DNA from: Propionivibrio limicola
GTDB lineage: Bacteria; Pseudomonadota; Gammaproteobacteria; Burkholderiales; Rhodocyclaceae
Direction: 5' to 3'
DNA length: 64,000 nt
Assembly (NCBI RefSeq): GCF_009469695.1
Contig: NZ_SSSR01000009.1
Coordinates: 27,287-91,286 of the forward strand
Both the position numbers and the translations under genes were made by a program. Position 1 is the first letter of the stretch, and every line of letters starts with the position of its first letter. The notes beneath the pieces are model-generated. The model worked only from the letters and a program-made list of their open reading frames with translations. It did no database searches and was not told the DNA's origin. This document shows positions 55,738 to 64,000 of the stretch, one piece after another.

Positions 55738-57207
55738 ATGGAACCACGCCTCGTCATTGAAGTGCTCGCCCAGTATCTGGAGCGCCAGCCGGAAACGGTC
55801 AAGCTGCGCATCCGGCTTTATATGGCTTTGCGCACCGCCATCCTCGACCGCGTGCTGAAACAGGGCACCAAGCTGCCGCCGACCCGTCTGCTCGCCGACG
55901 AACTCGACATGGGGCGCAACACCGTCGTGCGCGCCTACGAGCAGCTGCTCGTCGAAGGCTATCTCGAAGGCCGCGTCGGCGACGGCACCTACGTGTCGGG
56001 CATCGTCGACAGCGCCAGCAAGCCCGATACGCCGAAACGGTTGATCGGCACGCGGCGCGAAGGGCTTTCAAGGCGCGGCACGTCGATCGCCAGCCAGGCG
56101 GCGAGCAGCGCCATCCAGCACGGCGCGTTCATGCCCGGCGTGCCGGCCGTCGACCTGTTCCCGTTCAACCTGTGGCGGCGGCTCGTCGGCAAATACATCC
56201 ATGCCGACCAGTCGCGCCTGCTCAACTACACCCACCTCGGCTTCGGCCCGCTCAAGGTGGCGCTCGCCAACTACCTGCGCGTGACGCGCATGATGACCGT
56301 CGATCCGAAGCAGGTACTCATCATCAATGGCTCGCATCAGGGCTTCGACCTCTGCGCCCGCATGCTGGCCGACCATGGCGACCGGGTGTGGATCGAGGAC
56401 CCCGGCTACTGGGGGGCGCGCAACGTGCTGCATGCGGCGGGCCTCGACGTGCGGCCGATTCCTCTCGACGCGAAGGGGCTGGCGCCGACGCCGGAGGACT
56501 GGGCGCAACCGCCGCGCATGATCTTCACCTCGCCGTCGAGCCAGTACCCGACCGGCGTCGTCCTGTCGCTCGACCGGCGGCTGGAATTGCTCGAGAACGC
56601 GCACCAGTCGGGAAGCTGGATCATCGAGGACGATTACGACAACGAGCTGCGCTACGACGAACGGCCGGTCGCTTCGCTGTTCGGCCTCTGCCGCCGTCAG
56701 CGCGTGATCTACATGGGTACCTTCAGCAAGGTCATGTATCCCGGCATCCGGCTCGCCTACATGGTGCTGCCGGAAGACCTCGTCGATGCGTTCGTGATCG
56801 GCAACTCGGAGCTCTACCGCGGCGGCCGCATGCCGGAGCAGGCGGCGCTCGCCGAGTTCATCGACGAAGGCTACTTCACCGCCCACATCAAGCGCATGCG
56901 CGGCATCTATCAGGGGCGGCGCGACGCGCTACGCGAGGCGATGGAATCGCGGCTCGGCGACGTGGTGACCGTTTCCGGCGGGCATGCCGGGCTGCAACTC
57001 GTCTACCGCTTCAACCGGCCGATCGACGATACGCTGGTGGCCGCGCAGGCGCTCGCCAAAGGCGTCGTCAGCCGGCCGCTCTCGATGTACTACGCCAACC
57101 CGGAAAGCTGGCAAACGGGGCTGAATCTCGGCTTCGCCGCCGTGCCGGAAAAAAGCATCGTGCCGGCGGTGGAAACGCTGGTGCGCGTCATCGAATCACA
57201 TTTGTGA
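55738..57207 (+). CDS. MocR/GabR-family transcriptional regulator (GntR HTH plus aminotransferase domain)
   Basis: 489 residues. The N-terminal GntR winged helix has KLPPTRLLADELDMGRNTVV and the EQLLVEGYLEGRVGDGTYVSG wing. A class I aminotransferase-like domain follows (about 120-489), with the PLP Lys in MGTFSKVMYPG and NGSHQGFDL. Such regulators sense PLP plus an amine (GABA, taurine). It is divergent from the polyamine/GABA operon and is its probable regulator. Confidence 0.93.
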   Translation: MEPRLVIEVLAQYLERQPETVKLRIRLYMALRTAILDRVLKQGTKLPPTRLLADELDMGRNTVVRAYEQLLVEGYLEGRVGDGTYVSGIVDSASKPDTPKRLIGTRREGLSRRGTSIASQAASSAIQHGAFMPGVPAVDLFPFNLWRRLVGKYIHADQSRLLNYTHLGFGPLKVALANYLRVTRMMTVDPKQVLIINGSHQGFDLCARMLADHGDRVWIEDPGYWGARNVLHAAGLDVRPIPLDAKGLAPTPEDWAQPPRMIFTSPSSQYPTGVVLSLDRRLELLENAHQSGSWIIEDDYDNELRYDERPVASLFGLCRRQRVIYMGTFSKVMYPGIRLAYMVLPEDLVDAFVIGNSELYRGGRMPEQAALAEFIDEGYFTAHIKRMRGIYQGRRDALREAMESRLGDVVTVSGGHAGLQLVYRFNRPIDDTLVAAQALAKGVVSRPLSMYYANPESWQTGLNLGFAAVPEKSIVPAVETLVRVIESHL

Positions 57208-57267
57208 GCGTGCCTGTTATTCGTCCTGGAAATAATGTCTATACGGCCCATGCGATTTACAGGGTGA

Positions 57268-57412
57268 AACGCGCGGAACTATAGTCAAGCGCGTTGTAAA
57301 GCCGGCCTCGTTCCGGCAATCGGTCTCCTCCTGAAGTTGCTGAAGCAATGCGACGCGCCTCCACCGCAAGGTTGGGGGCGCCGTCGTTCAGATTGTCGGG
57401 AGATCGACGAAC
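57268..57412 (+). promoter_or_regulatory. Structured leader with five hairpins upstream of the shikimate-dehydrogenase-like gene
   Basis: Consecutive inverted repeats: AACGCGC/GCGCGTT (57268-57295), GCCGG/CCGGC (57301-57317), TTGC-TGAA-GCAA (57337-57348), a longer stem around ACC-GCAA-GGT (57352-57385, GNRA loop), and GTTC plus GTCG against CGAC plus GAAC (57386-57412). It matches no riboswitch class I recognise. The downstream start at 57451 has GAAAGGAAA. It may be a leader RNA or, in part, a terminator for the MocR gene. Confidence 0.5.
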
Positions 57413-57450
57413 TCTGATGACTCCTACGCTCTGAGAAAGGAAACACGTTC

Positions 57451-58281
57451 ATGATCAGCGGCAAGACCCTGTTGCTCCCGCTCTTTGGCTACCCGACCTA
57501 TGCCTTCAAGGCACCGCTCATTTACAACCCCTGGTTCGAAAAGCATGACATCGATGCGGTCGTCGTCCCGCTTGGCGCCACGCCGGAAAACTTCCCCGCC
57601 GTGTTCAAGGCCGCCTTCCAGACGACCAACATCCCCGGCGCGCTGATCACGATGCCGCACAAGGTCGCCGTCGTCGACATGCTCGACGAGGTGTCGACCG
57701 AAGTGAAGGTCGCCGGTTCCTGCAACGCCGTGGTCAAGCGTCCGGACGGCAAACTCGTCGGCGACATGTTCGACGGCACCGGTTTCTGCCGCGGTCTGGC
57801 CAACAAGGGCTTCGTTTTCAAGGATGCGCGCTGTCTGCTCGTCGGCTCCGGCGGCGTCGGCGCGGCGATTGCCGCTTCGCTGGCCTCCGCCGGCGTCGGC
57901 TCGATCACCATCTGCGATCTCAACACCGCCTCGGCCGAAGCGCTGGCCGCTCGTCTGCGCCAGCACTATCCGAACCTCGAAGCCAAAACCGGCAACAACG
58001 CCGCTGCCGGCTACGACCTCGTCGTCAACGGCACGCCGCTCGGCCTGCCCGGCGACCCGCTGCCGATGGACGTGACCGGCATGGACGACAAGACCTTCGT
58101 CGGCGAAGTCGTCATGAAGCAGGAAATGACGCCGCTCCTGCAGATCGCCAAGGAGCGCGGCTGCCGCTACCAGATCGGCACCGACATGCTCTTCGAAATG
58201 ATCCCGGCCTACCTCGAGTTCTTCGGCTTCGGCACCACGACGGCGGAAGAACTGCGCTCGCTGGCGAAGATCACCTACTAA
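57451..58281 (+). CDS. Shikimate/quinate dehydrogenase-like protein (AroE family, atypical)
   Basis: 276 residues. The catalytic Lys is kept in ITMPHK, but the preceding NVT-type Asn is Leu/Ile. The GAVNT block is GSCNAVV and the usual GxNTDxxGF is GDMFDGTGF, so the substrate pocket differs from AroE. The NADP loop GSGGVGAAIAAS is present. It resembles the RifI/shikimate-dehydrogenase-like group rather than the biosynthetic enzyme. Location near GABA genes does not identify the substrate. A terminator follows at 58302. Confidence 0.85.
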   Translation: MISGKTLLLPLFGYPTYAFKAPLIYNPWFEKHDIDAVVVPLGATPENFPAVFKAAFQTTNIPGALITMPHKVAVVDMLDEVSTEVKVAGSCNAVVKRPDGKLVGDMFDGTGFCRGLANKGFVFKDARCLLVGSGGVGAAIAASLASAGVGSITICDLNTASAEALAARLRQHYPNLEAKTGNNAAAGYDLVVNGTPLGLPGDPLPMDVTGMDDKTFVGEVVMKQEMTPLLQIAKERGCRYQIGTDMLFEMIPAYLEFFGFGTTTAEELRSLAKITY

Positions 58282-58301
58282 GCGCCGCGTACATTAGACG
58301 A

Positions 58302-58336
58302 CGGGCCTGCCGCCAATTTGGCCGCAGGCCCGTTTT
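58302..58336 (+). terminator. Rho-independent terminator after the AroE-like gene
   Basis: A perfect 9-bp stem CGGGCCTGC against GCAGGCCCG, with a short inner GCC/GGC stem, followed by four T. It ends 55 bases after the stop codon. Confidence 0.9.
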
Positions 58337-58428
58337 GTATTCCTGATTGCCTGCCAGAATCGGTTGGCAGACTGTTCTGAGTTTGGTCTGGATGCTGACG
58401 TAGGTCGACAACCGAAGAGTCCAGCGAG

Positions 58429-58500
58429 TTAAGCAGCTATCTTTTGTGCATAGTGTTTTTGGCTGAAGGAAGCAGGAGAAAGATAGCCAGGACGCGCCTG
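58429..58500 (-). pseudogene. Transposase C-terminal remnant (IS3-like)
   Basis: Immediately beyond the cobO stop, a minus-strand frame reads RPGYLSPASFSQKHYAQ and stops at 58429-58431. GYLSP-x-x-F near the end is typical of IS3-family transposases. The region also holds the inverted repeat GCTATCTTT/AAAGATAGC (10 bp). Only about 24 codons remain, so this is a decayed IS end rather than a gene. The assignment rests on a short motif. Confidence 0.4.
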
Positions 58501-58507
58501 CTTGCGG

Positions 58508-59083
58508 TCAGCTCTCGATCCCCTTCCGGGCTGCCACACCTTGGTGGTAGTAGTGCTTGATTTCGCGCATTTCGGTTACCAGGTCGGCCCGTTCGATCAG
58601 CCGTGAGTCGGCGCGGCGGCCCGTGAAGACCAGTTCGACGGCCGCTGGCTTTTCATCGATGAGCACCAGCAGGTCCTCGACGTCCAGCAGCTTGAACCAC
58701 GTGGCCACGTTGGCTTCGTCGAGAATCACCAGCGGGTATTCTCCGGAGTGGATGACTTCCCGTACTTCCGCATAGCCGATCCGTGCCAGACGGACATCCT
58801 CCGGGGACGGATCCCCGCGCAGCCAGCATCCGCGTCCGTATTGACGGCAGACGATGTTTCCTCCCAGCCGTTCGAGCGCCTCGATCTCGCTGTAGCGCAT
58901 CGATTTGACGAATTGCGCCAGGAATACGCGCAATCCGGCGCCTACGGCGCGCACCGCAAGTCCGATGGCTGCGGTGGTCTTGCCTTTGCCGTCTCCGGTG
59001 TAAACATGCACGTAGCCGCGTTGAAACGGGGCGATTTCAGGATCCGGGATTGTTGTCTCGGGGCGGGTGTTCATCGCAGTCAT
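58508..59083 (-). CDS. cobO: Cob(I)yrinic acid a,c-diamide adenosyltransferase (corrinoid adenosyltransferase)
   Basis: 191 residues of the BtuR/CobO family. The P-loop is YTGDGKGKTTAAIGL and the conserved PLVILDEANVA is the Walker B region, with YYHQGVAARKGIE at the C-terminus. It transfers adenosyl from ATP to Co(I) corrinoids. It is isolated from other cobalamin genes and flanked by a transposase remnant, which suggests local rearrangement. Two candidate ATGs (59083, 59074). Confidence 0.95.
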   Translation of the reverse strand: MTAMNTRPETTIPDPEIAPFQRGYVHVYTGDGKGKTTAAIGLAVRAVGAGLRVFLAQFVKSMRYSEIEALERLGGNIVCRQYGRGCWLRGDPSPEDVRLARIGYAEVREVIHSGEYPLVILDEANVATWFKLLDVEDLLVLIDEKPAAVELVFTGRRADSRLIERADLVTEMREIKHYYHQGVAARKGIES

Positions 59084-59709
59084 CTTTTTGTGTCGTCGTT
59101 AGGTGGCCAAAGGGGGCTGAGACATTTCAACCCAGATTGTCAATTAGCCATTTTAGAATGCAATAAAATTAGGCATGGACTACTTCGCTGAGCAAGTGGT
59201 CCATGTTTGGCTTACCCCGCTGATGACGTCTGGAATGTTGATGTTCGGTTGTGGACCGAAAGCAGACATCATGGCGCCATGATTATGGGTGGCGATGGTC
59301 CGTAACTGGCCGATTTTCGCCCCCCGGATAGGCGATGTGCAATCCCCTTTGTTCGACGCAGGGGAGCGAGAGCCGCCGTTTGGTTGGCGGGCTGTTCCGA
59401 GACTGAGCCGGATGCAAGTCAATTTCCCGACGGGAAAAGTATGGGACGATGCGGTTGTTATGACGTCTATAGCGAATGACATGGCCGAATGAACGGCAAG
59501 TTTGACCCCCAACCTGCCGGTCGAAGGGAATGGAAGTGCCCATTCCTGCCAGGCGTCGAACTCGGGAAAATTCCCGCCGCTCGTCTATTCATGGCCAACA
59601 GATTTCACCGGATGAGTATGAGACTTCTCGGCAGCAATAGATCGATACCGACTTTCCTATCCTTCATCGCTGAGCGTAGCATGACGTTTCGGCGACATGG
59701 GGATCAAGC
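59084..59709. other. Gene-poor stretch
   Basis: 626 bases without a gene I can support. Short open frames on both strands lack ribosome sites and recognisable families; one on the minus strand resembles low-complexity frames often mis-called in such sequence. It may contain the cobO promoter near 59084 and decayed sequence. No repeats or known RNA motifs seen. Confidence 0.55.
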
Positions 59710-60087
59710 ATGGTAGAACGCAAAGGTGAAAAGATTGGCTGGACATGGGGCTGGATTGGCGGCTTCCTGTGGGTCGCAATCGTCGGGTTGATATTTCTGG
59801 CCCAAGGAAAGATAGCTGAAGGATGCACCGGCGTACTGATCTTCGTCGCGGCCATTTGGGCGACGCGCAGCTTCGCACCATGGCGCCATCCGACAACACC
59901 CTACTGGCGGCTCTACTTGGGGCTGTACGTCATTTTTTTGCTGACGATACCTTGGGCGATCTGGGCATTCGGGGGTCTAGGCAACGAACAACTTAACAGC
60001 TGGATGCTGCTCTGGTTGCTACCGATCTTTACCCCTATTTTCATCAACGGCCGGAAGACCTGGGCCGAAGGCGAGCCGGGCAGATAG
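59710..60087 (+). CDS. Hypothetical membrane protein
   Basis: 125 residues with about four hydrophobic segments (WGWIGGFLWVAIVGLIFLA, VLIFVAAIWATRSF, LYLGLYVIFLLTIPWAIWA, LLWLLPIFTPIFI). The mainly Trp/Leu/Ile helices and charged ends fit an inner-membrane protein. I do not recognise the family. It sits alone in the gene-poor region. Confidence 0.65.
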   Translation: MVERKGEKIGWTWGWIGGFLWVAIVGLIFLAQGKIAEGCTGVLIFVAAIWATRSFAPWRHPTTPYWRLYLGLYVIFLLTIPWAIWAFGGLGNEQLNSWMLLWLLPIFTPIFINGRKTWAEGEPGR

Positions 60088-60370
60088 CGGGAGGGCCGAT
60101 GCGGTTCTACATAGTGTGCAGCCGCTCGCGAGTCTGCGCACGGAACTCGATTCAGCATCGGATAAGGCATGCCTGGAGCGCCACCTCGCGGGCGTTTCAC
60201 CACGCTCGCCCCTTTGGCATTCCCCACTCACAGTGAATGGGTACTGGCTCTGAACGGTCCCGACGCACTTTCGGCGGTCGCGTCAAGTTTCTCCTCGAAC
60301 TGCAGCCGCAGGGCTGGGAATATCTGCCATCACCGTTTCAACGCCGGCCAGTGCAGACAAAACCTACCCG
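60088..60370. other. Intergenic stretch, nothing recognised
   Basis: 283 bases between the membrane protein gene and the convergent zinc-ribbon gene. No gene, repeat or terminator with a T-run is apparent. Confidence 0.5.
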
Positions 60371-60781
60371 CTACTTCCAGGGCCAGCCGCCATCGATCTG
60401 GCCATGCTCGAAGAAGGTTCGGCACCGATCACATAGATAAAGTACCGGCGAGTCCATGTGCGGAGTGCTCAAGGATCGCGACCGCCCTCCGCATGTCGGG
60501 CAGGAATGAATCCGCACATGAGCCCAGAAGACGATGATGGCAAAGAACGGAACGATCCAGATGAAATGTTCGTTGAGCCCCCAAGATGCCAGCAAGGGAA
60601 TCACGGGAAATATGAATGCAAGTACGACGATCAGAAAAATGCGGAACCGCCTGCTTGCTTTGTCGGAAAACGGGCGTTCGACATACTCGATCCCGCCCGT
60701 TTTCAGCCGCATGCCATCGTCCGAGAAGAGCGTGTTCTCGTATCGAAATTCCTTTCGGCGATCCGTCCAGTTGGTAAGCAT
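60371..60781 (-). CDS. Hypothetical membrane protein with C-terminal zinc ribbon
   Basis: 136 residues from the ATG at 60781. Two hydrophobic helices (IFLIVVLAFIFPVIPLLASW and FIWIVPFFAIIVFWAHV) precede a four-Cys zinc ribbon (SCPTC, then LCDRC) at about 94-120. Such small membrane zinc-ribbon proteins are of unknown function. Nothing nearby suggests a partner. It is convergent with the membrane protein gene at 59710. Confidence 0.7.
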   Translation of the reverse strand: MLTNWTDRRKEFRYENTLFSDDGMRLKTGGIEYVERPFSDKASRRFRIFLIVVLAFIFPVIPLLASWGLNEHFIWIVPFFAIIVFWAHVRIHSCPTCGGRSRSLSTPHMDSPVLYLCDRCRTFFEHGQIDGGWPWK

Positions 60782-60992
60782 ATGCAAAGGGTTAATGACC
60801 TATCAGCGTCTTGACGAAAGCTATGCGCATTGGACTGCTAAGCAGGTTTCGGCGTCAAGCAGCTGCTCGGATTTCAATCCGGTGTGAAAACAGTTGGTAG
60901 ATTGTCGCCCCATGACTATGCAATGCGCCCTCCTCGTTGTCCGACGGCGATGGTTGTGACGATAGCCGCCGCCCCGTTGGCAGGTATCCCTC

Positions 60993-61778
60993 CTATCTTT
61001 CCGTCCGAAAATACCCGCTCGGCGTCACGCCGAATTGCTGTTTGAACATGGTGGCGAAGGCGCTGGGGCTGTTGTAGCCGAGGGAGAGGGCGACGTCGAT
61101 GACTTTTTCGCCGCTGGCCAGTCGTTCCAGCGCCATGATGAGGCGGGCTTGTTGTCGCCAGTCGCCGAAGGTCATGCCGGTCTCGCGCAGGAAGCGGCGC
61201 TGGATGGTGCGGGCGTTGACTCCGAGCTGGCCGGCCCAGTCGGCGAGCGTCGATGGGTCGTCGGGCGTGTCGGCGATTGTCCGGCAGATGGTCTGCAGCG
61301 CCGGATCGACGGGGGCGGGCAGACGCAGCGGAAGGCTGGGCAGGGCAGCGACTTCGTCGAGCAGCAGGCGCATGAGTCGTCCGTCGCGGGAGTCGGCGGC
61401 ATAGGGTTGTTCGATTTCGATGGCGGCGAGGATCAGCTCGCGCAACAGGGGCGAGATGCGGACGACCTGGCAGCGCTGCGGTAGATCGGGGCTGGCGTCG
61501 GGGCGGATATAGACGGTGCGCAGGCGGACTTCGCCGATCAGGCGCATCTGATGCACGACGCCGGGCGGCATCCACAGGCCGCGCGTCGGCGGCACGATCC
61601 ATTGTCCGTCGTCGGCCCGTACCACCATGACGCCCTGCACGGCGTGGATGAGTTGGGCGGTTGGGTGGCTGTGCGGCGGGATTTCCCCGTCTGCGGCGTG
61701 ATCGGCCGAGCGGCCGGAAACCGGGGAATGCCCCTGATCCTGGCCATATTCCGACCACGGGAGTGTTGATGTGTCCAT
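60993..61778 (-). CDS. AraC family transcriptional regulator
   Basis: 261 residues. An N-terminal cupin-like sensor (IPPHSHPTAQLIHAVQGVMV) is followed by the AraC DNA-binding domain with two HTH motifs (LADWAGQLGVNARTIQRRF and VIDVALSLGYNSPSAFATMF). It is divergent from the MFS exporter gene (87-base gap), a common regulator-efflux pair (NimR/NimT-like arrangement). Confidence 0.92.
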   Translation of the reverse strand: MDTSTLPWSEYGQDQGHSPVSGRSADHAADGEIPPHSHPTAQLIHAVQGVMVVRADDGQWIVPPTRGLWMPPGVVHQMRLIGEVRLRTVYIRPDASPDLPQRCQVVRISPLLRELILAAIEIEQPYAADSRDGRLMRLLLDEVAALPSLPLRLPAPVDPALQTICRTIADTPDDPSTLADWAGQLGVNARTIQRRFLRETGMTFGDWRQQARLIMALERLASGEKVIDVALSLGYNSPSAFATMFKQQFGVTPSGYFRTER

Positions 61779-61865
61779 TTTGCGAAGATGGGTGCCTTAT
61801 AACAGCGAGACGGACATTCATCCTAGCCGATATAGTGCGCCCATGTTGTATTTGCCTTTGAAAAA

Positions 61866-63077
61866 ATGACCGCTCAATCTTCTGCAAAAACCTCTTTCCG
61901 GGTACTCCTCTCCATCAGCTTTGCGCATTTTCTCAACGACACGATGCAGTCGTTGATGCTGGCAATCTATCCGCTCTTCAAGTCGGATTTCCAGTTGAGC
62001 TTTGCGCAGATCGGGCTGATTACGCTTGCCTTCCAATGCACGGCTTCGTTATTGCAACCCGTCGTCGGCTATTACACGGACCGCAATCCGAAGCCGTTTT
62101 CGCTGGCCTTCGGCATGGGCTGCACGCTGTGCGGCCTGCTGCTGCTCGCTTTTGCCACGCAGTTTGAAGTCGTGTTGCTGGCGGCGGCGTTGGTTGGCTC
62201 GGGGTCGTCGGTGTTTCATCCGGAATCGGCGCGGGTGGCGCGGATGGCGTCGGGCGGGCGGCACGGCCTTGCGCAGTCGATCTTTCAGGTGGGTGGCAAC
62301 GCCGGTACGGCGACCGGCCCGTTGCTGGCGGCGTGGATCGTTCTGCCGTACGGACAGCGCAGCATCGCCGTGTTTTCGCTGATCGCGCTGGTGGCAATGG
62401 TCGTGCTGACCGGCGTCGGCATGTGGTACCGGCAGCAGCAAAAGCAGCCGAAGAAGGTCGCGCCGGCCGTGGCGCATGAGTTGCCGAAGCGCCGGGTCAT
62501 GCTGACGCTGGGCGTTCTGCTCTCGCTCATCTTCTCGAAATTCTTTTACGTGGCCAGCATCCACAGCTACCTGATGTTCTACCTGATGCATCAGTACGGC
62601 ATCGATACGCAGACCGCGCAATATCACCTGTTCTATTTCCTGTTCGCCGTCGCGGCCGGCACCTTGCTTGGCGGCCCGATCGGCGACCGCATCGGGCGCA
62701 AGCGGGTGATCTGGATCTCCATTCTCGGTGTCGCACCGTTCACGCTCGCCTTGCCGTATGTCGGACTCGATGCGTCGGTCGTCCTGACCATGATCATCGG
62801 CTTCATGCTGTCTTCCGCCTTCCCGGCCATTCTCGTGTATGCGCAGGAGCTCTTTCCGGGCCGGATCGGTACCGTTTCCGGACTCTTTTTCGGGCTTGCC
62901 TTCGGTCTGGCCGGCATCGGCGCGGCGGTGCTCGGCCAATTGGCCGACGCTTGGGGGATCGTGGCCGTTTATCGCTTGTGCGCCTTCCTGCCACTGCTCG
63001 GGCTGCTGGCGGTTTTTCTGCCGGATATCCGCCTGCGTGTGGCACCGGCTCCGGTCCTCGCTGCCGCGCGGGCATGA
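61866..63077 (+). CDS. MFS exporter, Fsr (fosmidomycin resistance)-like
   Basis: 403 residues, 12 predicted helices. SFAHFLNDTMQSLMLAIYPL at the N-terminus and SSVFHPESARVARMASGGRHG are Fsr-family features. GGPIGDRIGRKRV is the mid-loop MFS motif. It would export a drug or metabolite. Possible regulator is the divergent AraC gene. The following 63155 gene is 77 bases downstream and may share the transcript. Confidence 0.9.
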   Translation: MTAQSSAKTSFRVLLSISFAHFLNDTMQSLMLAIYPLFKSDFQLSFAQIGLITLAFQCTASLLQPVVGYYTDRNPKPFSLAFGMGCTLCGLLLLAFATQFEVVLLAAALVGSGSSVFHPESARVARMASGGRHGLAQSIFQVGGNAGTATGPLLAAWIVLPYGQRSIAVFSLIALVAMVVLTGVGMWYRQQQKQPKKVAPAVAHELPKRRVMLTLGVLLSLIFSKFFYVASIHSYLMFYLMHQYGIDTQTAQYHLFYFLFAVAAGTLLGGPIGDRIGRKRVIWISILGVAPFTLALPYVGLDASVVLTMIIGFMLSSAFPAILVYAQELFPGRIGTVSGLFFGLAFGLAGIGAAVLGQLADAWGIVAVYRLCAFLPLLGLLAVFLPDIRLRVAPAPVLAAARA

Positions 63078-63154
63078 TTCGAAGCTCTTTCCAGCGCTGA
63101 TCGCCAGACGGCGGCGCGCATGTTCGATGTTGGCCACTTTCAAGGAGATTCGCC

Positions 63155-63862
63155 ATGGCACTGCTCGGTAAAGCTGCAATGATCCTGTCCTTCGACATCG
63201 TGTCGGAGGCGCGTTGCGAACACGATGACTGGCATTCGCACGAACACTTGCCGGAGCGCTTGGCGATCCCGGGTTTCTTGCGCGGGTCGCGCTGGCGTGC
63301 GGCACCGGCGGCTTTGCCGGGGCAGTTGCCGTACTTCGTGATGTACGAAGTGGCCGACCTCGACGTCCTCGATTCGCCCGCTTATCTGGAGCGGCTCAAT
63401 AATCCGAGCTCGTGGACGTCGAAAATGATGACTCACTACCGCCAGATGAACCGCGGTCTGTGCCGGCTGACGGCGAGTTTCGGCCATGGACTCGGCCACG
63501 CGGCGTTGCTGCTCCGTTTATGCCCCGCCGAAGGGCGGGAGGGTGCGTTGCGCGATTGGCTGGTCGGCGAATACCTTCCCCGGTTGCCTGACCAGTCGGG
63601 ACTGGCCAGCGCCCATCTGTTCGAATCGGGCCTTGAGGCTCGGCTGACAACGGAGCAACGCATTCGCGGCAAGGATGCGGCCGTCGATTGGGTGGTTCTC
63701 GTCACCGGCTTTGATGCCGGGCGCGTTGGAGCGCTGGTGGCCGATGTGCTGTCCGCGAACAATCTCGGCGAACGCGGGGTTGTCAACGTTGATGCGGGCC
63801 TTTATCAAATCGGCCATTCGCTCACCGACCGCGAGGCGGCCTTACCCGATTTTTCACGTTGA
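63155..63862 (+). CDS. EthD/DUF4286-like dimeric alpha-beta barrel protein
   Basis: 235 residues with two related ferredoxin-like halves. The first half contains CEHDDWHSHEHLPERLAIPGF, which resembles the WxxxEHxPERLAIPGF pattern of EthD and DUF4286 proteins. The function is unknown; relatives are small heme- or ligand-binding or monooxygenase-like proteins. AAGGAG precedes the ATG. It follows the MFS gene on the same strand. Confidence 0.75.
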   Translation: MALLGKAAMILSFDIVSEARCEHDDWHSHEHLPERLAIPGFLRGSRWRAAPAALPGQLPYFVMYEVADLDVLDSPAYLERLNNPSSWTSKMMTHYRQMNRGLCRLTASFGHGLGHAALLLRLCPAEGREGALRDWLVGEYLPRLPDQSGLASAHLFESGLEARLTTEQRIRGKDAAVDWVVLVTGFDAGRVGALVADVLSANNLGERGVVNVDAGLYQIGHSLTDREAALPDFSR

Positions 63863-64000
63863 GGCGTTGCTTTGGCGCCACAGCTGTGTTTGTTGCTAAC
63901 GCAGGGCAATCGCATCAAACCTACCCGAGTCCAAGGATGGACTCCCGGTAGGCATCAGAGGAGGCGGCGAGGATTCTGCGCGTATGAATGCCAGCCTTTC
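63863..64000. other. Window end, no gene
   Basis: 138 bases after the last gene. A hairpin (CTACC and GAGTCC against GGACTC and GGTAG, 63921-63951) follows without a T-run; it may be a weak terminator. Confidence 0.4.

Noticed and set aside
59180..59512. A 110-codon minus-strand frame in the gene-poor region
   Set aside because: Low-complexity composition, no ribosome site and no family; it resembles frequently mis-called spurious frames.
1..64000. CRISPR arrays, tRNA and rRNA genes
   Set aside because: No regularly spaced direct repeats and no tRNA or rRNA sequence blocks were seen.

Overview
The window reads as a stretch of chromosome from a high-GC betaproteobacterium. The gene content (accB-accC-prmA with a DUF3426 zinc-ribbon gene, mpl, a CIRCE-controlled rpoH, REP/RAYT elements, a PAS-rich chemotaxis receptor, the ftnA-like/bfr/bfd set) fits Rhodocyclales such as Dechloromonas or Azonexus. 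That placement is inferred from gene content and not from a marker gene. I saw no rRNA, tRNA or CRISPR array. Almost all of the sequence is coding, and genes are mostly packed in short operons.

Region by region. (1) 1-8.8 kb: the end of a surface polysaccharide (O-antigen type) locus, with a truncated GDP-6-deoxy-mannose reductase, two GT4 glycosyltransferases, a Wzx-like flippase, an NAD-dependent sugar reductase, a PglC-type initiating phosphosugar transferase, a WbpM-like UDP-GlcNAc 4,6-dehydratase and galE. (2) 8.8-9.4 kb: a REP-associated tyrosine transposase between two near-identical REP pairs. (3) 9.4-18.7 kb: housekeeping genes. apaH converges on a minus-strand operon accB-accC-prmA-DUF3426-pfkB-plsC. 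A nucleotidyltransferase gene and mpl follow. (4) 18.2-24.3 kb: a LysR regulator divergent from doxX-gst-DODA dioxygenase (a likely electrophile/aromatic stress unit), an MFS transporter, and rpoH behind a perfect CIRCE operator. (5) 24.4-31.9 kb: two type II toxin-antitoxin modules (ccdAB, hipBA), an SDR enzyme, a MoxR/VWA pair, nudC and small unknown genes. (6) 32-46.3 kb: a FixJ-like regulator, a three-PAS hybrid kinase and a complete chemotaxis operon (small Cys-rich protein, receptor-like protein, CheY, STAS, CheA, Cache/PAS receptor, CheW, CheR, CheB). (7) 46.4-47.8 kb: iron storage, with two complementary ferritin/bacterioferritin subunits and a bacterioferritin-associated ferredoxin with a His-rich tail. 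(8) 47.8-58.3 kb: a polyamine/GABA-type uptake and catabolism operon (potABCD-like transporter, gabD, gabT), divergent from its likely MocR/GabR-type regulator. An atypical shikimate-dehydrogenase-like gene follows, behind a strongly structured leader. (9) 58.4-64 kb: cobO beside a transposase remnant, gene-poor sequence with two small membrane proteins, an AraC regulator divergent from an Fsr-type MFS exporter, and a dimeric-barrel-like unknown.

The points I would look at first are the C-x7-C-x4-C spacing shared by the small chemotaxis-operon protein and the duplicated PAS domains of the receptor next to it, the exact 666-bp tandem HAMP-PAS duplication in that receptor, the multi-hairpin leader at 57.27-57.41 kb, the two-subunit bacterioferritin with His-tailed Bfd, and the family of long palindromic intergenic repeats confined to the GABA/polyamine operon.
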